Counted from the stretch's first letter, positions 17,627 to 27,680 are shown. The stretch: 64,000 nucleotides of DNA from Streptomyces sp. NBC_00358 (GCF_036099295.1 NZ_CP107976.1:7998001-8062000); one strand, 5' to 3'. Numbers and translations: made by a program. The notes: generated from the sequence alone by a model not told the origin.

Positions 17627-17656
17627 GGGGTGCCGTCGCCATGGCGACGGCACCCC
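17627..17656. terminator. 14-bp perfect hairpin between convergent genes
   Basis: GGGGTGCCGTCGCC at 17627-17640 pairs with 17643-17656 around a 2-nt centre. It lies between the plus-strand secreted-protein gene and the minus-strand DUF6243-like gene, so it can terminate both. Confidence 0.8.
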
Positions 17657-17826
17657 AGCCTGTGTCAGGAGTGGTCGGTCACGTCGCCATTCGTGCGGTT
17701 GTCGATGTGGTCGCCGACAGGGCTGGCGCCGGCCCGGCAACCGGAGCAGCGCGCACCGGAGCTATGTCGATCAAGCACGGGTCACGCAGGGAGCGGGAGC
17801 GGTGCCGCCCTGCGGCGGCGGGTGCG

Positions 17827-18042
17827 TCAGCTCTGCGCGGTGTCGTCGCCCGCCTGCCCGGCGCCCTCAGACGCGCCTGCCTTCTCGCGCATCTTGCGCA
17901 CCAGCTCCGCCTTCCGGTCGGCCGCACCCTGGCGGTCGAGGTTGCGGTGCGGACCGTTGTTCTGCCGTTCGGCGCGGGACAGCTTCTTGCGCTGGCCGCC
18001 GCCCATGCCCACGGGGTTGTTGATGTTCTTGCTCACGGTCAC
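17827..18042 (-). CDS. Small basic DUF6243-type protein
   Basis: 71 residues, highly charged: MTVSKNINNPVGMGGG followed by QRKKLSRAERQNN and a basic helix KAELVRKMREKAGA. This pattern of a Gly-rich start and a KxELxRKMxEK tail matches a family of small streptomycete proteins annotated DUF6243. No known function. The likely cytoplasmic, nucleic-acid-friendly charge is inference. Upstream of the start is AT-richer sequence that may hold its promoter. Confidence 0.75.
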   Translation of the reverse strand: MTVSKNINNPVGMGGGQRKKLSRAERQNNGPHRNLDRQGAADRKAELVRKMREKAGASEGAGQAGDDTAQS

Positions 18043-18375
18043 GGGTTCTCCCGGTAATGATGTGAAGTGATCTACGGATTCAGCGGTGGGGACGGGCGGC
18101 GCCGTCGAAGGAGGTCAGCGGGGGCCCGTCACGCTCTCACTCGTGAATCGGCGTCTGGAAGAATATGACAAAGACGTTACCCGGTTCCGTCGGCCCCGCA
18201 CACCAACCCATTCGCCGTCCCGGCCTCGTCCGGATCTTCGGCGAGGGCCCGGGTCAGCCGTTTCCTTCCGGGAATCTCGGCACCTGCCGGCACCTGCCGA
18301 CGGTCGCCGCCCGCGAGGGGTACGAATCGGGAGCTGGCGTGCAAGCCTGGCTGGGTCGACAGTGGGATGCGCGAA

Positions 18376-18411
18376 GGGTGCCCGACCGGTGAAACACCAG
18401 GTCAGGCGCCC
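18376..18411. terminator. Hairpin related to the aldehyde dehydrogenase terminator
   Basis: GGGTGCCCGACCGGTG (18376-18391) pairs with 18395-18411 (CACCAGGTCAGGCGCCC). Its right arm and order are recognisably the same as the terminator after the intact aldehyde dehydrogenase at 25411-25452, so this is probably a duplicated copy travelling with the fossil gene end beside it. Confidence 0.6.
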
Positions 18412-18422
18412 CTTTCGTGCGC

Positions 18423-18480
18423 CTAGAAGAAGCCCAGCTTCTTCGGCGAGTGGGACACCAGGAGATTCTTCGTCTGCTGG
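18423..18480 (-). pseudogene. Fossil 3' end of an aldehyde dehydrogenase
   Basis: Read on the minus strand, the codons before the TAG at 18423-18425 spell QQTKNLLVSHSPKKLGFF. The intact aldehyde dehydrogenase at 25461-26984 ends QQTKNLLVSYSPKKLGFF, a single difference in 18 residues. Upstream of this point the similarity stops abruptly. Together with the adjacent terminator copy this is the remnant of a second aldehyde dehydrogenase gene or a local duplication of a gene end. Confidence 0.8.
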
Positions 18481-18583
18481 CCGGTACAGGTGGCACGCGT
18501 CGCTGACCTGCGTAAAACGTGGCCACGTTGGAGCCTTCGGCCCGGGAATGGTCCGGATCTTGTCCTCGGCTAGACGAGCCTGG

Positions 18584-18892
18584 TCATCTGCCGACGGCGC
18601 ACCCCCTCGGCCCGTGGACAGTTCCGAGCGGATGTGCTGGCCCGCCCAGGGCTACGGCGAGGTGGGCAGGTGCGGGGAGCGGAGTACGAGGAGGGTGATC
18701 TCGCGGGCGCCGCGGGGGCCGGACCGGGCCAGTCGGGTCCGAAGGGCTCGGTCCCTCGCCCAGTTCGTCCTCCGCGTTCTCCTCCCAGAACTCCGCGAGC
18801 GCCTCGTCGGCGTCGTGGTCACCTGGGTAGGACGTCTCCTGCGGTTGCAACTCCCAGTCCGCCGGGCCGCCTTGACTGCCACCGACGTCCAC
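18584..18892 (-). pseudogene. Possible remnant or small hypothetical protein
   Basis: An open frame of 102 codons whose first half reads like real acidic protein (DHDADEALAEFWEENAEDEL). The second half is Pro/Arg-rich and looks like frame-shifted sequence. There is no clear ribosome site and no family I know. It sits in a decayed stretch between the aldehyde-dehydrogenase fossil and the XRE regulator pair. Treat as doubtful. Confidence 0.25.
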
Positions 18893-18973
18893 GAGGACCG
18901 GCAGCGGCCCGGCCCGGGTGGCCTGTCCGCCCAGAGCGCTCCAGTTTCCGGGCGCGCCGGACTTGCCGGAGTG

Positions 18974-19984
18974 TCACAGCCGGGGCTTGACCGACGGGTC
19001 GTCCGCCGAGGCCTCGATCAGTCTCCCGGGCGGGAGCCGCAGGCCCAGGGAACGGCGGCTCGGGTCGGTCGCCGGTGTGGGCAGCGGATCGGGAAGAGTC
19101 GCCATATCGGTGACTGTAGGGGCAGGCACTGACAGCGGACTCTCGTCCACCTCGCTTGCGAAGCATTCCCTCCCGCCGCCCGTCGCGGGCAGGAAGCAGG
19201 CCTGGACTACGGTTCCCGGGCGGGTCGCGGTCATGGGGGTGTGGACGTAGGTGTCCGCCTCGGCACGGTTGTTCACCCGGGCGACGCGGCCCCGCAGTTC
19301 GACCCCGTCGCCGATCCGCGTACCCCACATCCGTGCCCAACTGGTCCCGCACACCCTGCTGTACCGCAGTTGCACCGAGGCTCCCGTGGAGGTGAGGTGC
19401 TCGGTCAGGGTCTCGGGCGCGGCGCCGCACGTCGTGACCGCCGGATCTCTGCCCTCGCAGTCGGTGTCCCGGCAGCTCGGGCCGGTGGCGGACGGGGACG
19501 CCGACGGCCGTGCCGGATCGCTCCGGTGGGGGACGAGGAGAAGGCTGAGCAGGACCGCCCCGAACACCAGGGCGGAAACCGCCGCGAGGACCGCCGCGGC
19601 CGTCGCCTCCCGTTGGCCGGAGGACGGGGATGCTTCAGGCGTAGGCGTAGGCGTAGGCGTAGGCGTAGGCGCAGGGGTGGGACCAGGAGTCGGGGGCGGG
19701 GCGGTGAGCTGTGGTTGTGCCGGCTCCTTCGGCCCGCTGTTCTCCGACCTCGCGATCTCCCACAGCGCCAGACACCGGCTGTTCGGTTCCCCGGCGAGGC
19801 GGCACAGCTCCTGTATCGCCGGGCGCGGTGGCAGCGTCCTGCCCTTGAGGTAACGCTCCCAGGACGACTTGCTGAACGTGGTCTTCGCCGCGAGCCCCGC
19901 CAGACTCAGGCCGGTGCGGTCCTTCAATTCCCTGAGTCCGGCGGCCAGTCTGGCATTCTCCGGTGACGGCTCGGGCCTGGTCAT
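18974..19984 (-). CDS. XRE-type HTH, membrane-anchored, DUF2690 sensor domain
   Basis: 336 residues; the ATG at 19984 overlaps the upstream stop (ATGA). Residues about 10-70 are an XRE helix-turn-helix (LSLAGLAAKTTFSKSSWERYLKG). A Pro-Thr linker follows, encoded by tandem GGCGTA-type hexamers (minus-strand PT repeats, near 19635-19680). One membrane helix (AAAVLAAVSALVFGAVLL) comes next, then a DUF2690 domain outside the membrane (VTTCGAAPETL, LRYSRVCGTSWARMWG). It looks like a one-component regulator with its DNA-binding end inside and a sensor outside. It is translationally coupled to the related gene upstream. Confidence 0.87.
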   Translation of the reverse strand: MTRPEPSPENARLAAGLRELKDRTGLSLAGLAAKTTFSKSSWERYLKGRTLPPRPAIQELCRLAGEPNSRCLALWEIARSENSGPKEPAQPQLTAPPPTPGPTPAPTPTPTPTPTPEASPSSGQREATAAAVLAAVSALVFGAVLLSLLLVPHRSDPARPSASPSATGPSCRDTDCEGRDPAVTTCGAAPETLTEHLTSTGASVQLRYSRVCGTSWARMWGTRIGDGVELRGRVARVNNRAEADTYVHTPMTATRPGTVVQACFLPATGGGRECFASEVDESPLSVPAPTVTDMATLPDPLPTPATDPSRRSLGLRLPPGRLIEASADDPSVKPRL

Positions 19985-20787
19985 CCGCGCAGGGCCTGCC
20001 AGGTGCGCGGTCCGACCATGCCGTCCACGTCCAGACCGGCGCGCTTCTGCATGGCCTTCACCGCTCGCTGTGTCAGCGGACCGAACATCCCGTCGATGCC
20101 GCCCGGTGAGATGCCCGCCCGGCGCAGCAGGCACTGCGCCTCGGCCACGTCGGAACCGGCGCCGCCGTAGGCGAGTTCGGCGTCCCGGGTGCGGCTGATG
20201 CCCGCGTACCAGAGACCGTCGATCTGCTGGATCCTGCACGTGTACACGAGCGGTGCGGACGCCGAGGCGGCGGCCGGGACGGGGGAAGTCACCGTCGGTC
20301 CGTTCTCGTGGGCGTTGAGACGCAGGACGAGCAGGACGGTCGAGGTGACGGCCAGTACCAGGGCGACCGCTCCCGCCACGAGCGCGATGCGCAGCGAACG
20401 ACCGAGGGAAGGCTTGGGGACGGCTCTTGTCGCCAAGGTGTCCGACACCACCGGAAACCCGGGTTGCGCCGGCTCCTCCGGCGAAGGCGAAGGCGCTGGA
20501 GTCGGCGTGGGTGCACGGCCGCCGTTCCAGGTGTCGGCGGCGACCTCGTGCAGCGCGAGCAGCCGGACCGGATCGACGCCGCCGATCCGGGCGAGCGCCT
20601 CCACGGCTTCCCGGGGCGGGAGCGACCTGCCGCCCAGATATCGCTCCCACGACTTCTGGCTGTACCCCGTCTTCGCCGCCAGTTGGAGCATGTTCAGCTC
20701 GCTGTGATCCTTCAGCCGGCGTAGCTGCGTCACCAACTGCCGCACGCGCGGGTCCAGTTCGGCGGGCAGCGCTTTGCGGCGCGGCAT
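19981..20787 (-). CDS. XRE-type HTH, membrane-anchored, peptidoglycan-binding domain
   Basis: 268 residues from the ATG at 20787, preceded by a GGGGGG site. The HTH domain (LNMLQLAAKTGYSQKSWERYLGG, about residues 30-75) closely resembles that of the next gene, so the pair probably arose by duplication. A Pro-rich linker and one membrane helix (about 130-157) lead to an outside domain. The C-terminal 70 residues are a PG_binding_1 domain (AQCLLRRAGISPGGIDGMFG, LDVDGMVGPRTWQALRG). The inferred role is to couple cell-wall contact to transcription. The neighbouring divergent gene encodes a secreted protein built of similar repeats. Confidence 0.88.
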   Translation of the reverse strand: MPRRKALPAELDPRVRQLVTQLRRLKDHSELNMLQLAAKTGYSQKSWERYLGGRSLPPREAVEALARIGGVDPVRLLALHEVAADTWNGGRAPTPTPAPSPSPEEPAQPGFPVVSDTLATRAVPKPSLGRSLRIALVAGAVALVLAVTSTVLLVLRLNAHENGPTVTSPVPAAASASAPLVYTCRIQQIDGLWYAGISRTRDAELAYGGAGSDVAEAQCLLRRAGISPGGIDGMFGPLTQRAVKAMQKRAGLDVDGMVGPRTWQALRG

Positions 20788-20928
20788 GTTCCCCCCAGAT
20801 GCGGTCATGACCATGATCAGCGGTCCCCCGCTTCGTCGCATTCTGCATGAGCAGTACGACGTCTGCCACAGCCGTCCCGCCGAACCGTCCCCGTGGATGG
20901 CGTTCGCGCAGGTCAGCGGGTGATGTGT

Positions 20929-20949
20929 CCCAGGTGACCGTCACTTGGG
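20929..20949. promoter_or_regulatory. Imperfect 21-bp palindrome, candidate operator of the XRE pair
   Basis: CCCAGGTGAC-C-GTCACTTGGG, one mismatch pair apart from the centre base. It lies in the 262-bp divergent intergenic region, about 140 bp upstream of the XRE gene start and about 100 bp upstream of the secreted repeat-protein start. Location and symmetry suit a regulator binding site; no binding evidence is available. Confidence 0.45.
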
Positions 20950-21049
20950 CAGAGGCTGTGGCGGCCGTCGCCGACCGCCCCGCACTATCGAGTCGTCACC
21001 TGCTCCTCCGTCGGGCCAGGTGCTCACCCACGATCCGAAAGAGGAACAC

Positions 21050-21499
21050 ATGCGATCGCACGTCCTGGCCAGGACCATCGTCAGCCTCACCGCCGTCGCC
21101 GGCATCGCGGCCGGGAGCCTGGCGGCCGCGGGCACCAGCTTCGCGGCGTCCGCGCCGGCCGCCCAGTCGGCGGTGACCTCTCAGTCCGCTGCCGCCACGA
21201 CGACCAACCTCGGCCTGTCCACCGCGGAGGCCAAGAAGGTCCAGACCTGGCTGAAGCAGTACTGGAGCTACACCGACGACATCGACGGAAAGCTCGGCAC
21301 CAACAGCTGGAAGGCGTTCCAGCGCGAACTCAAGCAGTACTGGGGCTACACCGGCGACATCGACGGCATCGTCGGCACCAACACGATCAAGGCGCTTCAG
21401 CGCCAACTGGCGAACAGCTGGGGCTACACCGGCGACATCGACGGCATCGCCGGATCCGGGACCCAGGACGCGTTCGAGCGGTTCGCCAACGGCGGCTGA
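21050..21499 (+). CDS. Secreted mini-protein of three peptidoglycan-binding-like repeats
   Basis: 149 residues from the ATG at 21050, preceded by GAAAGAGGAA. Signal peptide with cleavage near SFAASA. The mature part is three near-identical units with a repeating WLKQYWSYTDDIDGKLGTNS / LKQYWGYTGDIDGIVGTNT / LANSWGYTGDIDGIAGSGT pattern. This is the PG_binding_1-like core reduced to about 27 residues each, and there is no catalytic domain. It probably binds the cell wall or a similar glycan. It is divergent from the membrane XRE regulator that carries a related domain, hinting at shared regulation. Confidence 0.85.
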   Translation: MRSHVLARTIVSLTAVAGIAAGSLAAAGTSFAASAPAAQSAVTSQSAAATTTNLGLSTAEAKKVQTWLKQYWSYTDDIDGKLGTNSWKAFQRELKQYWGYTGDIDGIVGTNTIKALQRQLANSWGYTGDIDGIAGSGTQDAFERFANGG

Positions 21500-21505
21500 C
21501 CGAGC

Positions 21506-21547
21506 GGCTGCGGCCCGTCCTCCCTTCCGGGCGGACGGGCCGCAGCC
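21506..21547 (+). terminator. 15-bp perfect hairpin after the repeat mini-protein gene
   Basis: GGCTGCGGCCCGTCC (21506-21520) pairs with 21533-21547 across a 12-nt loop, starting 7 bp after the stop codon. Confidence 0.85.
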
Positions 21548-21576
21548 TGTCGTCTCAGGGACGCTCGGGCGTCCGG

Positions 21577-22215
21577 ATGAAGCACACTACCCCGCCGAGT
21601 TCAAAGCAGATGCGGTCGCGTTGTACCGGTCTCGTCCTGGAGCGACGGTCAAGTCGGTCGCCGCTGATCTCGGAGTGAACACCGAGACGCTGCGGAACTG
21701 GATCCGGGCCGCCGACGGACGCAGGTCCGGCGCCCACTCCACACCTGCGGTGGCGCCGCGGCCTGGTGATGACACGGTTCAGAGTGAATCGCTGCTGACG
21801 TGTCGAAACGAAATCAGATGACATTAAAACCGGGGTGTTCTTTCGACTTCGGTTCGGATACCGGCCCGGACGGTCCGCCTTGGATGCGGTGGGGAAACGG
21901 CTCGCGGCCGATGGAAGGCACTTGTGAAGCTGCAGGAAATCGCCCGGCGATATCCTCGCGTGTTCGCGCACTGGCGCCTTGCCCCAACAGTGAGCGCCGT
22001 ACTGGTTTGATGATCAGGACGACAAGAGCTATGTAACGGGAGACTGTTGAGCAAGGTTCTGTGATGGCCGAGGGGTGAAATCCCCCTCCGCTACTCGGCG
22101 ACGCGCTGGTGAACTACTGCCAGTTCGTTGAGGACTATTAGCACTGGTTCGCGTCAAGCGGCTCTGCGACATCCTGGGCATCGCCCGATCGAGTTTCTAC
22201 CCTGACCCGAGCCGC
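21577..22215 (+). pseudogene. Decayed IS3-family element (orfA and orfB fragments)
   Basis: From 21577, after a 2-base frameshift, the frame reads HYPAEFKADAVALYRS then GATVKSVAADLGVNTETLRN, the HTH N-terminus of IS3-family OrfA. Around 22,111-22,200 fragments of OrfB appear in two frames (NYCQFVEDY, stop, then VRVKRLCDILGIARSSFY). The roughly 250 bp between them match neither. No complete transposase and no clear terminal inverted repeats are visible. This is an inactive remnant. Confidence 0.75.
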
Positions 22216-22562
22216 ATAGACGTGTTCAAATCCGGGGTCAAGGCCCGCCGCCGATTTTCCTGTTTCCAAGACAGCAGAATTCGGCCATTTATGTCGCACG
22301 GCATTGTGCGTATGGGGGCGGGCTGTCACCGGCGTGCGCGGAATGGAAATTCGATCATGATATTCGACTTCCTCGACTCCGTTGTCGAGCGCGGTAGACG
22401 TCGGCTCGCAAATGTGCCACTACGGAACGAAACGCCAACTTCGCCATGATTTACCGACCCCGGCCCGAAGGGGGCGTCTGCTGGCGTGTGAAATCTTCCA
22501 TGACCGGCAAATCCGGCGCCACTGACAATCCGTAGATCCATTGAAGAGGATATTTCGTACCC
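22216..22562. other. AT-richer upstream region of the CHAP hydrolase gene
   Basis: About 350 bp of clearly lower GC than the surroundings (runs such as ATCATGATATTCGACTTC). Short frames exist but none has a good ribosome site or recognisable product. It most likely carries the promoter and regulatory sites of the secreted hydrolase; I cannot assign -10/-35 boxes with confidence. Confidence 0.4.
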
Positions 22563-24179
22563 ATGAGAAACACAGTTATTTCACCTGCCGATACATTCCA
22601 TGTCCGGAATCGCCACAGGATCGGGGTTTTCCTCGCTACTGCGGCGGTCCTTTCGACGGCCACTCTGCTCGGTGCCGGTCCGGCGGTGGCCGCGCCGGCG
22701 GCGATCAAGCTGACCTCCGCCTCCTGTCCCGCCGAGATCCTGCAGGGTCAGTCGAGCGGCTGCGTCACCGAGCTGCAGAACCTGCTCAACGCCCACGGCG
22801 CCGGGCTGACGGTGGACGGCAGCTTCGGCGCCGCCACCTTGTACGCGGTCCGCGAGTACCAGGCCTCCGTCGCGATCGCCGTGGACGGACGGGTGGGCCC
22901 CGGCACCAAGGTCAAGCTCTACGCCACCGGCGGCTCGGCGCCCGCGCCGATCAACCTCCTGTCCTCCTCGTGCCCGGCGAACGTCGTCCAGGGCAACAAG
23001 AGCGGCTGCGTCACCGAACTGCAGCGGCTGCTCCGCCACTTCGGCTACAGCGTCGACGCGGACGGTGAGTTCGGGGCGGGCACCCTGGCGGCGGTGAAGT
23101 CCTTCCAGTCCGGGCACGGCCTGACGGCCGACGGCCAGGTCGGGCCGAGCACCAAGGCCGAGCTCTACAACACCGACGAGTCCGGGTCGACGGCTCTGGA
23201 CCTGCGCTCGGCGGCCTGCCCGACGACCATCACGGAGGACCAGAGCGGCGGTTGCGTCCTGACCCTGCAGGCCCTGCTCAACGGTCAGGGACAACACGTG
23301 GCCGTCGACGGCCAGTTCGGCGCCGAGACCTTCGTGGCCGTGCAGGCGTTCCAGACCGCGCACGGCCTGGAGCCCGACGGCGACGTCGGCCCGAACACCA
23401 AGGCCGCCCTGTACGCCAACATCAGCGGTGGCGGCGGCAACGGCGCCCCGTCGCCGATCAACCTGACCTCGGCGTCCTGCCCGAACGAGATCATCAAGGG
23501 CCAGAAGAGCGGCTGTGTCACCGAACTGCAGAGCCTGCTCAACCACCATGGCGCCGACCTCGCCGTGGACGGCGAGTTCGGGGCGATGACCGACGCCGCG
23601 GTGCGGGACTTCCAGTCCGAGAAAGGCCTCACGGTCGACGGCAGGGTCGGGCCGGGCACCAAGGCGGCCCTGTACGGGGCGGTCACCCCGCCGGCCACGA
23701 CCCCGCCCGGCGGCGGCTACAGCAAGATGCTCGACGTGGCCGCGGCCGAGGTCGGCACGCTCCAGGGCAGCGCCCGGGCGAACAGCTACGGCTCCGCCGT
23801 GGGCTTGTCCAAGTCTACGAACGACTATGCCTGGTGCGCGACCTTCGTGAGCTGGGTGGCCAAGCAGACGGGGGCCACCACCTTCAACGACACCTACGTC
23901 TCGGGCTGGGTCAACAAGGCACGGGCCGGTCAGCGGCACCTCTCGGTGACGACCGACCCGCAGCCCGGCGACATCGTGGCCTATGACTGGAACGGCGGCA
24001 GTAACTTCAACGACGGGAACGAGCACATCGGCATCGTGCGCACGGTGAGCGGCGGCTCCAGCTTCACCGCCGTCGAGGGCAACACCAGCGATCCCAACGG
24101 CAACGGGCCGGACGGTGTCTACATCAAGAACCGCACCACGGCTTCGACCTACGACGTGGTCTTCATCCGCGTCCGCTGA
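22563..24179 (+). CDS. Secreted CHAP-domain peptidoglycan hydrolase with four PG-binding domains
   Basis: 538 residues; the ATG at 22563 follows GAAGAGGA. Signal peptide to about residue 45 (cleavage near AVAAPAA). Four PG_binding_1 domains of about 85 residues follow, each opening with an (S/A)CP motif and ending in a DG-x-VGPxTKAxLY motif. A linker TPPATTPPGGG leads to a CHAP domain from about residue 385, with nucleophile C425 (YAWCATFVSWVA) and H488 (NEHIGIV). CHAP enzymes cut peptide or amide bonds in peptidoglycan. It is flanked on both sides by IS relics, so it may have been acquired or moved. A perfect hairpin follows. Confidence 0.93.
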   Translation: MRNTVISPADTFHVRNRHRIGVFLATAAVLSTATLLGAGPAVAAPAAIKLTSASCPAEILQGQSSGCVTELQNLLNAHGAGLTVDGSFGAATLYAVREYQASVAIAVDGRVGPGTKVKLYATGGSAPAPINLLSSSCPANVVQGNKSGCVTELQRLLRHFGYSVDADGEFGAGTLAAVKSFQSGHGLTADGQVGPSTKAELYNTDESGSTALDLRSAACPTTITEDQSGGCVLTLQALLNGQGQHVAVDGQFGAETFVAVQAFQTAHGLEPDGDVGPNTKAALYANISGGGGNGAPSPINLTSASCPNEIIKGQKSGCVTELQSLLNHHGADLAVDGEFGAMTDAAVRDFQSEKGLTVDGRVGPGTKAALYGAVTPPATTPPGGGYSKMLDVAAAEVGTLQGSARANSYGSAVGLSKSTNDYAWCATFVSWVAKQTGATTFNDTYVSGWVNKARAGQRHLSVTTDPQPGDIVAYDWNGGSNFNDGNEHIGIVRTVSGGSSFTAVEGNTSDPNGNGPDGVYIKNRTTASTYDVVFIRVR

Positions 24180-24265
24180 CCGGGTACCGGACCGAGGCGC
24201 CGTTTCCTCCGGGCACCTGATCCCGTGGCACCAGCAGACGGTCGCCCCGTCGACACGACGCCGGC

Positions 24266-24300
24266 CCGTGATCCGTCCGGCACGACCGGACGGATCACGG
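24266..24300 (+). terminator. 15-bp perfect hairpin after the CHAP hydrolase
   Basis: CCGTGATCCGTCCGG (24266-24280), loop of 5, then its exact complement at 24286-24300. Confidence 0.85.
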
Positions 24301-24379
24301 CCTGGGCCTGTTCCAGGTTCAGATCATCGGTTTCTGGATTTGCCGATGTGCGGCAGCCTGGGCCTGGTGGTTGTCGAGG

Positions 24380-25254
24380 ATGGCGCGTGGTGATGTCTCG
24401 GATGCCGAGTGGGAGTTGGTCGAGCCGTTCTTGCCGGTGGGTGAGCGTGGCCCGATCCCTGACCTGCGGCGGCAGTTCAACGGTGCGATGTGGCGGTTCA
24501 GGGCCGGGAGCCCCTGGCGTGACGTGCCGGAGGAGTACGGCTCCTGGTCGACCGTCTACGGCGCGTTCCAGCGCTGGGCGGTGGCCGGGACCTTCCGGAT
24601 GCTGATAGACGGGATGATCGCCGAGGCCGCGGCCCGCGGGCAGGCGGATCTCGACCTGGTCAGCGTGGATTCCATGGTTTCGCGCGCTCATCATCACGCG
24701 GCCGGGATGGTGCTCGACCCCGAACTCCTCAAGGACCTGGAGAAGGCCGTCGCCGAGGGAAAGGGGCTCCTCGAAAGGGGCAAAGCGCCCCGATAGTCCC
24801 GCTTGGAGAGGAGGACGACCAGGCGGCGCGCGAGGAACGCCGCCGAACACGCCGACGTCACAAAGCCCGGCTCCGCGCGGCCGAACTGGGTCGCTCGCGC
24901 GGTGGTCTGACCACCAAGACCCACCTCGCGGCCGACCGCCGGTGCCGGCCGCTGTCGTTCGTCGTCACCCCGGGTCAGGCCGCCGACAGCCCCCGCTTCA
25001 TCCCGGTGCTGGAGGGCGTCAGGGTTCGCGGACCGGCCGGCCGCCCGCGCACCCGGCCCGGCGCGGTCGCCGCCGACGAGGCGTACTCCTCCCGCGCGAA
25101 CCGCGCCTAACTGCGGCGACGCCGCATCCGCAGTGTCATCCCGGAGAAGGTCGACCAGGCAGCCAACCGCAAGAAGAAAGGCTCGCGCGGTGGCCGCCCG
25201 GTCGGGCATGATCCCGACCTGCACAAGGACCGCAACACCGTCGAACGTAGAGGA
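24380..25254 (+). pseudogene. IS5-family transposase, frameshifted and truncated
   Basis: The first frame (ATG at 24380, MARGDVSDAEWELVEPFLP) encodes the N-terminal part of an IS5-group transposase, including FNGAMWRFRAGSPWRDVPEEYG and the first catalytic Asp in LVSVDSMVSRAHHH. It hits a stop at 24794-24796. Transposase sequence resumes in another frame (AAELGRSRGGLTTKTHLAAD, FVVTPGQAADSPRF), is broken by a TAA at 25108-25110, continues with VIPEKVDQAANRKKKG and stops matching after DRNTVER near 25,250, before the end of the domain. Not functional. Confidence 0.88.
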
Positions 25255-25410
25255 CTCGATGCGACGGTGGGAGGTGCCCGATGTCCCACCGCAGGACGTG
25301 TGAACCGCGCCTTGGCCGGAAATGCCCCGGAATAGCTGGTCAGGGGGGATAGAAGTGGGAGATATCGGGAGGAACCTTGTATCTCACTCCACGGCCCGGA
25401 CGTGGGCCAG

Positions 25411-25452
25411 GAAGGGCACCTGACAGGTGAAGTACCTGTTCAGGCGCCCTTC
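25411..25452 (-). terminator. Hairpin after the aldehyde dehydrogenase gene
   Basis: GAAGGGCACCTGACAGGT (25411-25428) pairs with 25434-25452 with one bulge and one mismatch. It begins 9 bp past the minus-strand stop. Confidence 0.8.
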
Positions 25453-25460
25453 TTCTGTCT

Positions 25461-26984
<1,524 letters not shown>

Positions 26985-27099
26985 GCTGGTTGCCTCCCGG
27001 AGAAGCGCTGCCCGCCGTTGGGCAGCTCTCGCCGCGAGGCTAGGAACCACGACGTTGCAACGACGTTGCGCGGCCCCGGAACCACCGCCCCCACCCCGC

Positions 27100-27680
27100 G
27101 GGCAGGGGTACGCCCACCCGGCAGGTGGGGCCGTGCCTGTTCCGCGGCTGAGGCCGGGCCGTGCCGCGGGTGGGACTGGGCTGCGCCCCAGGGAGGCAGC
27201 GCGCCGGTTCGCCAGGTGGGGCCGGGCCGCGCCGCGGGGAGGCAGCGCGCCGGTTCGGCAGGTGAGGTCGGGCCGCTCCGCGGGTGGAGATGCGCCTGTT
27301 GCGGAGAGCGGAGTCCCTGCCGCTTTCGCGGGTGGAATCTGGGCCCTTTCGAGGGTGGGGTTGGGCCGCAGGTGGGGCCGGGTCGCGTCGCAGGGTAGGG
27401 ACGCGTCTGTTGCGCGAAGCAGAGTGCCTGCCGCCTCTGCAGGTGGAGCCATGGCTCTTCCGCGGGTGGGCGCGCGTCCAATCCGCAGGCGGAGCCGCGC
27501 TCGTTCCGCGGTGCTCGTTCCGCGGGTGGGGCCGCGCCCCGCCGCAGGGGAAACGTGGCCGTTCTGTGGGTGGGGCGCGCCGCGCCGCAGGGGAAACGTG
27601 GCCGTTCCGTGGGTGGGGTCGCGCCTAGTCGCAGCGAGGAAACGTGGCCGTTCCGCGAGTGGGCCGCGCCGCGCCGCAGC
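27100..27680. repeat. GC-rich degenerate repeat array upstream of the aldehyde dehydrogenase
   Basis: The 715 bp between the two genes contain no believable gene but many imperfect direct repeats. The clearest is an 18-mer core, GGGGAAACGTGGCCGTTC, at 27547-27564, 27590-27607 and (one change) 27636-27653, embedded in units of about 43-46 bp. A second family, with GGAGGCAGCGCGCCGGTTCG, occurs twice near 27,200-27,260. Variants of GCGGGTGGGGCCG recur throughout. The strand asymmetry (G-rich plus strand) is marked. Confidence 0.7.

Noticed and set aside
24266..24300. Hairpin considered as a terminal inverted repeat of the IS5-like element
   Set aside because: No matching copy lies at the other end near 25,250, and its position 87 bp after the CHAP gene stop fits a terminator.
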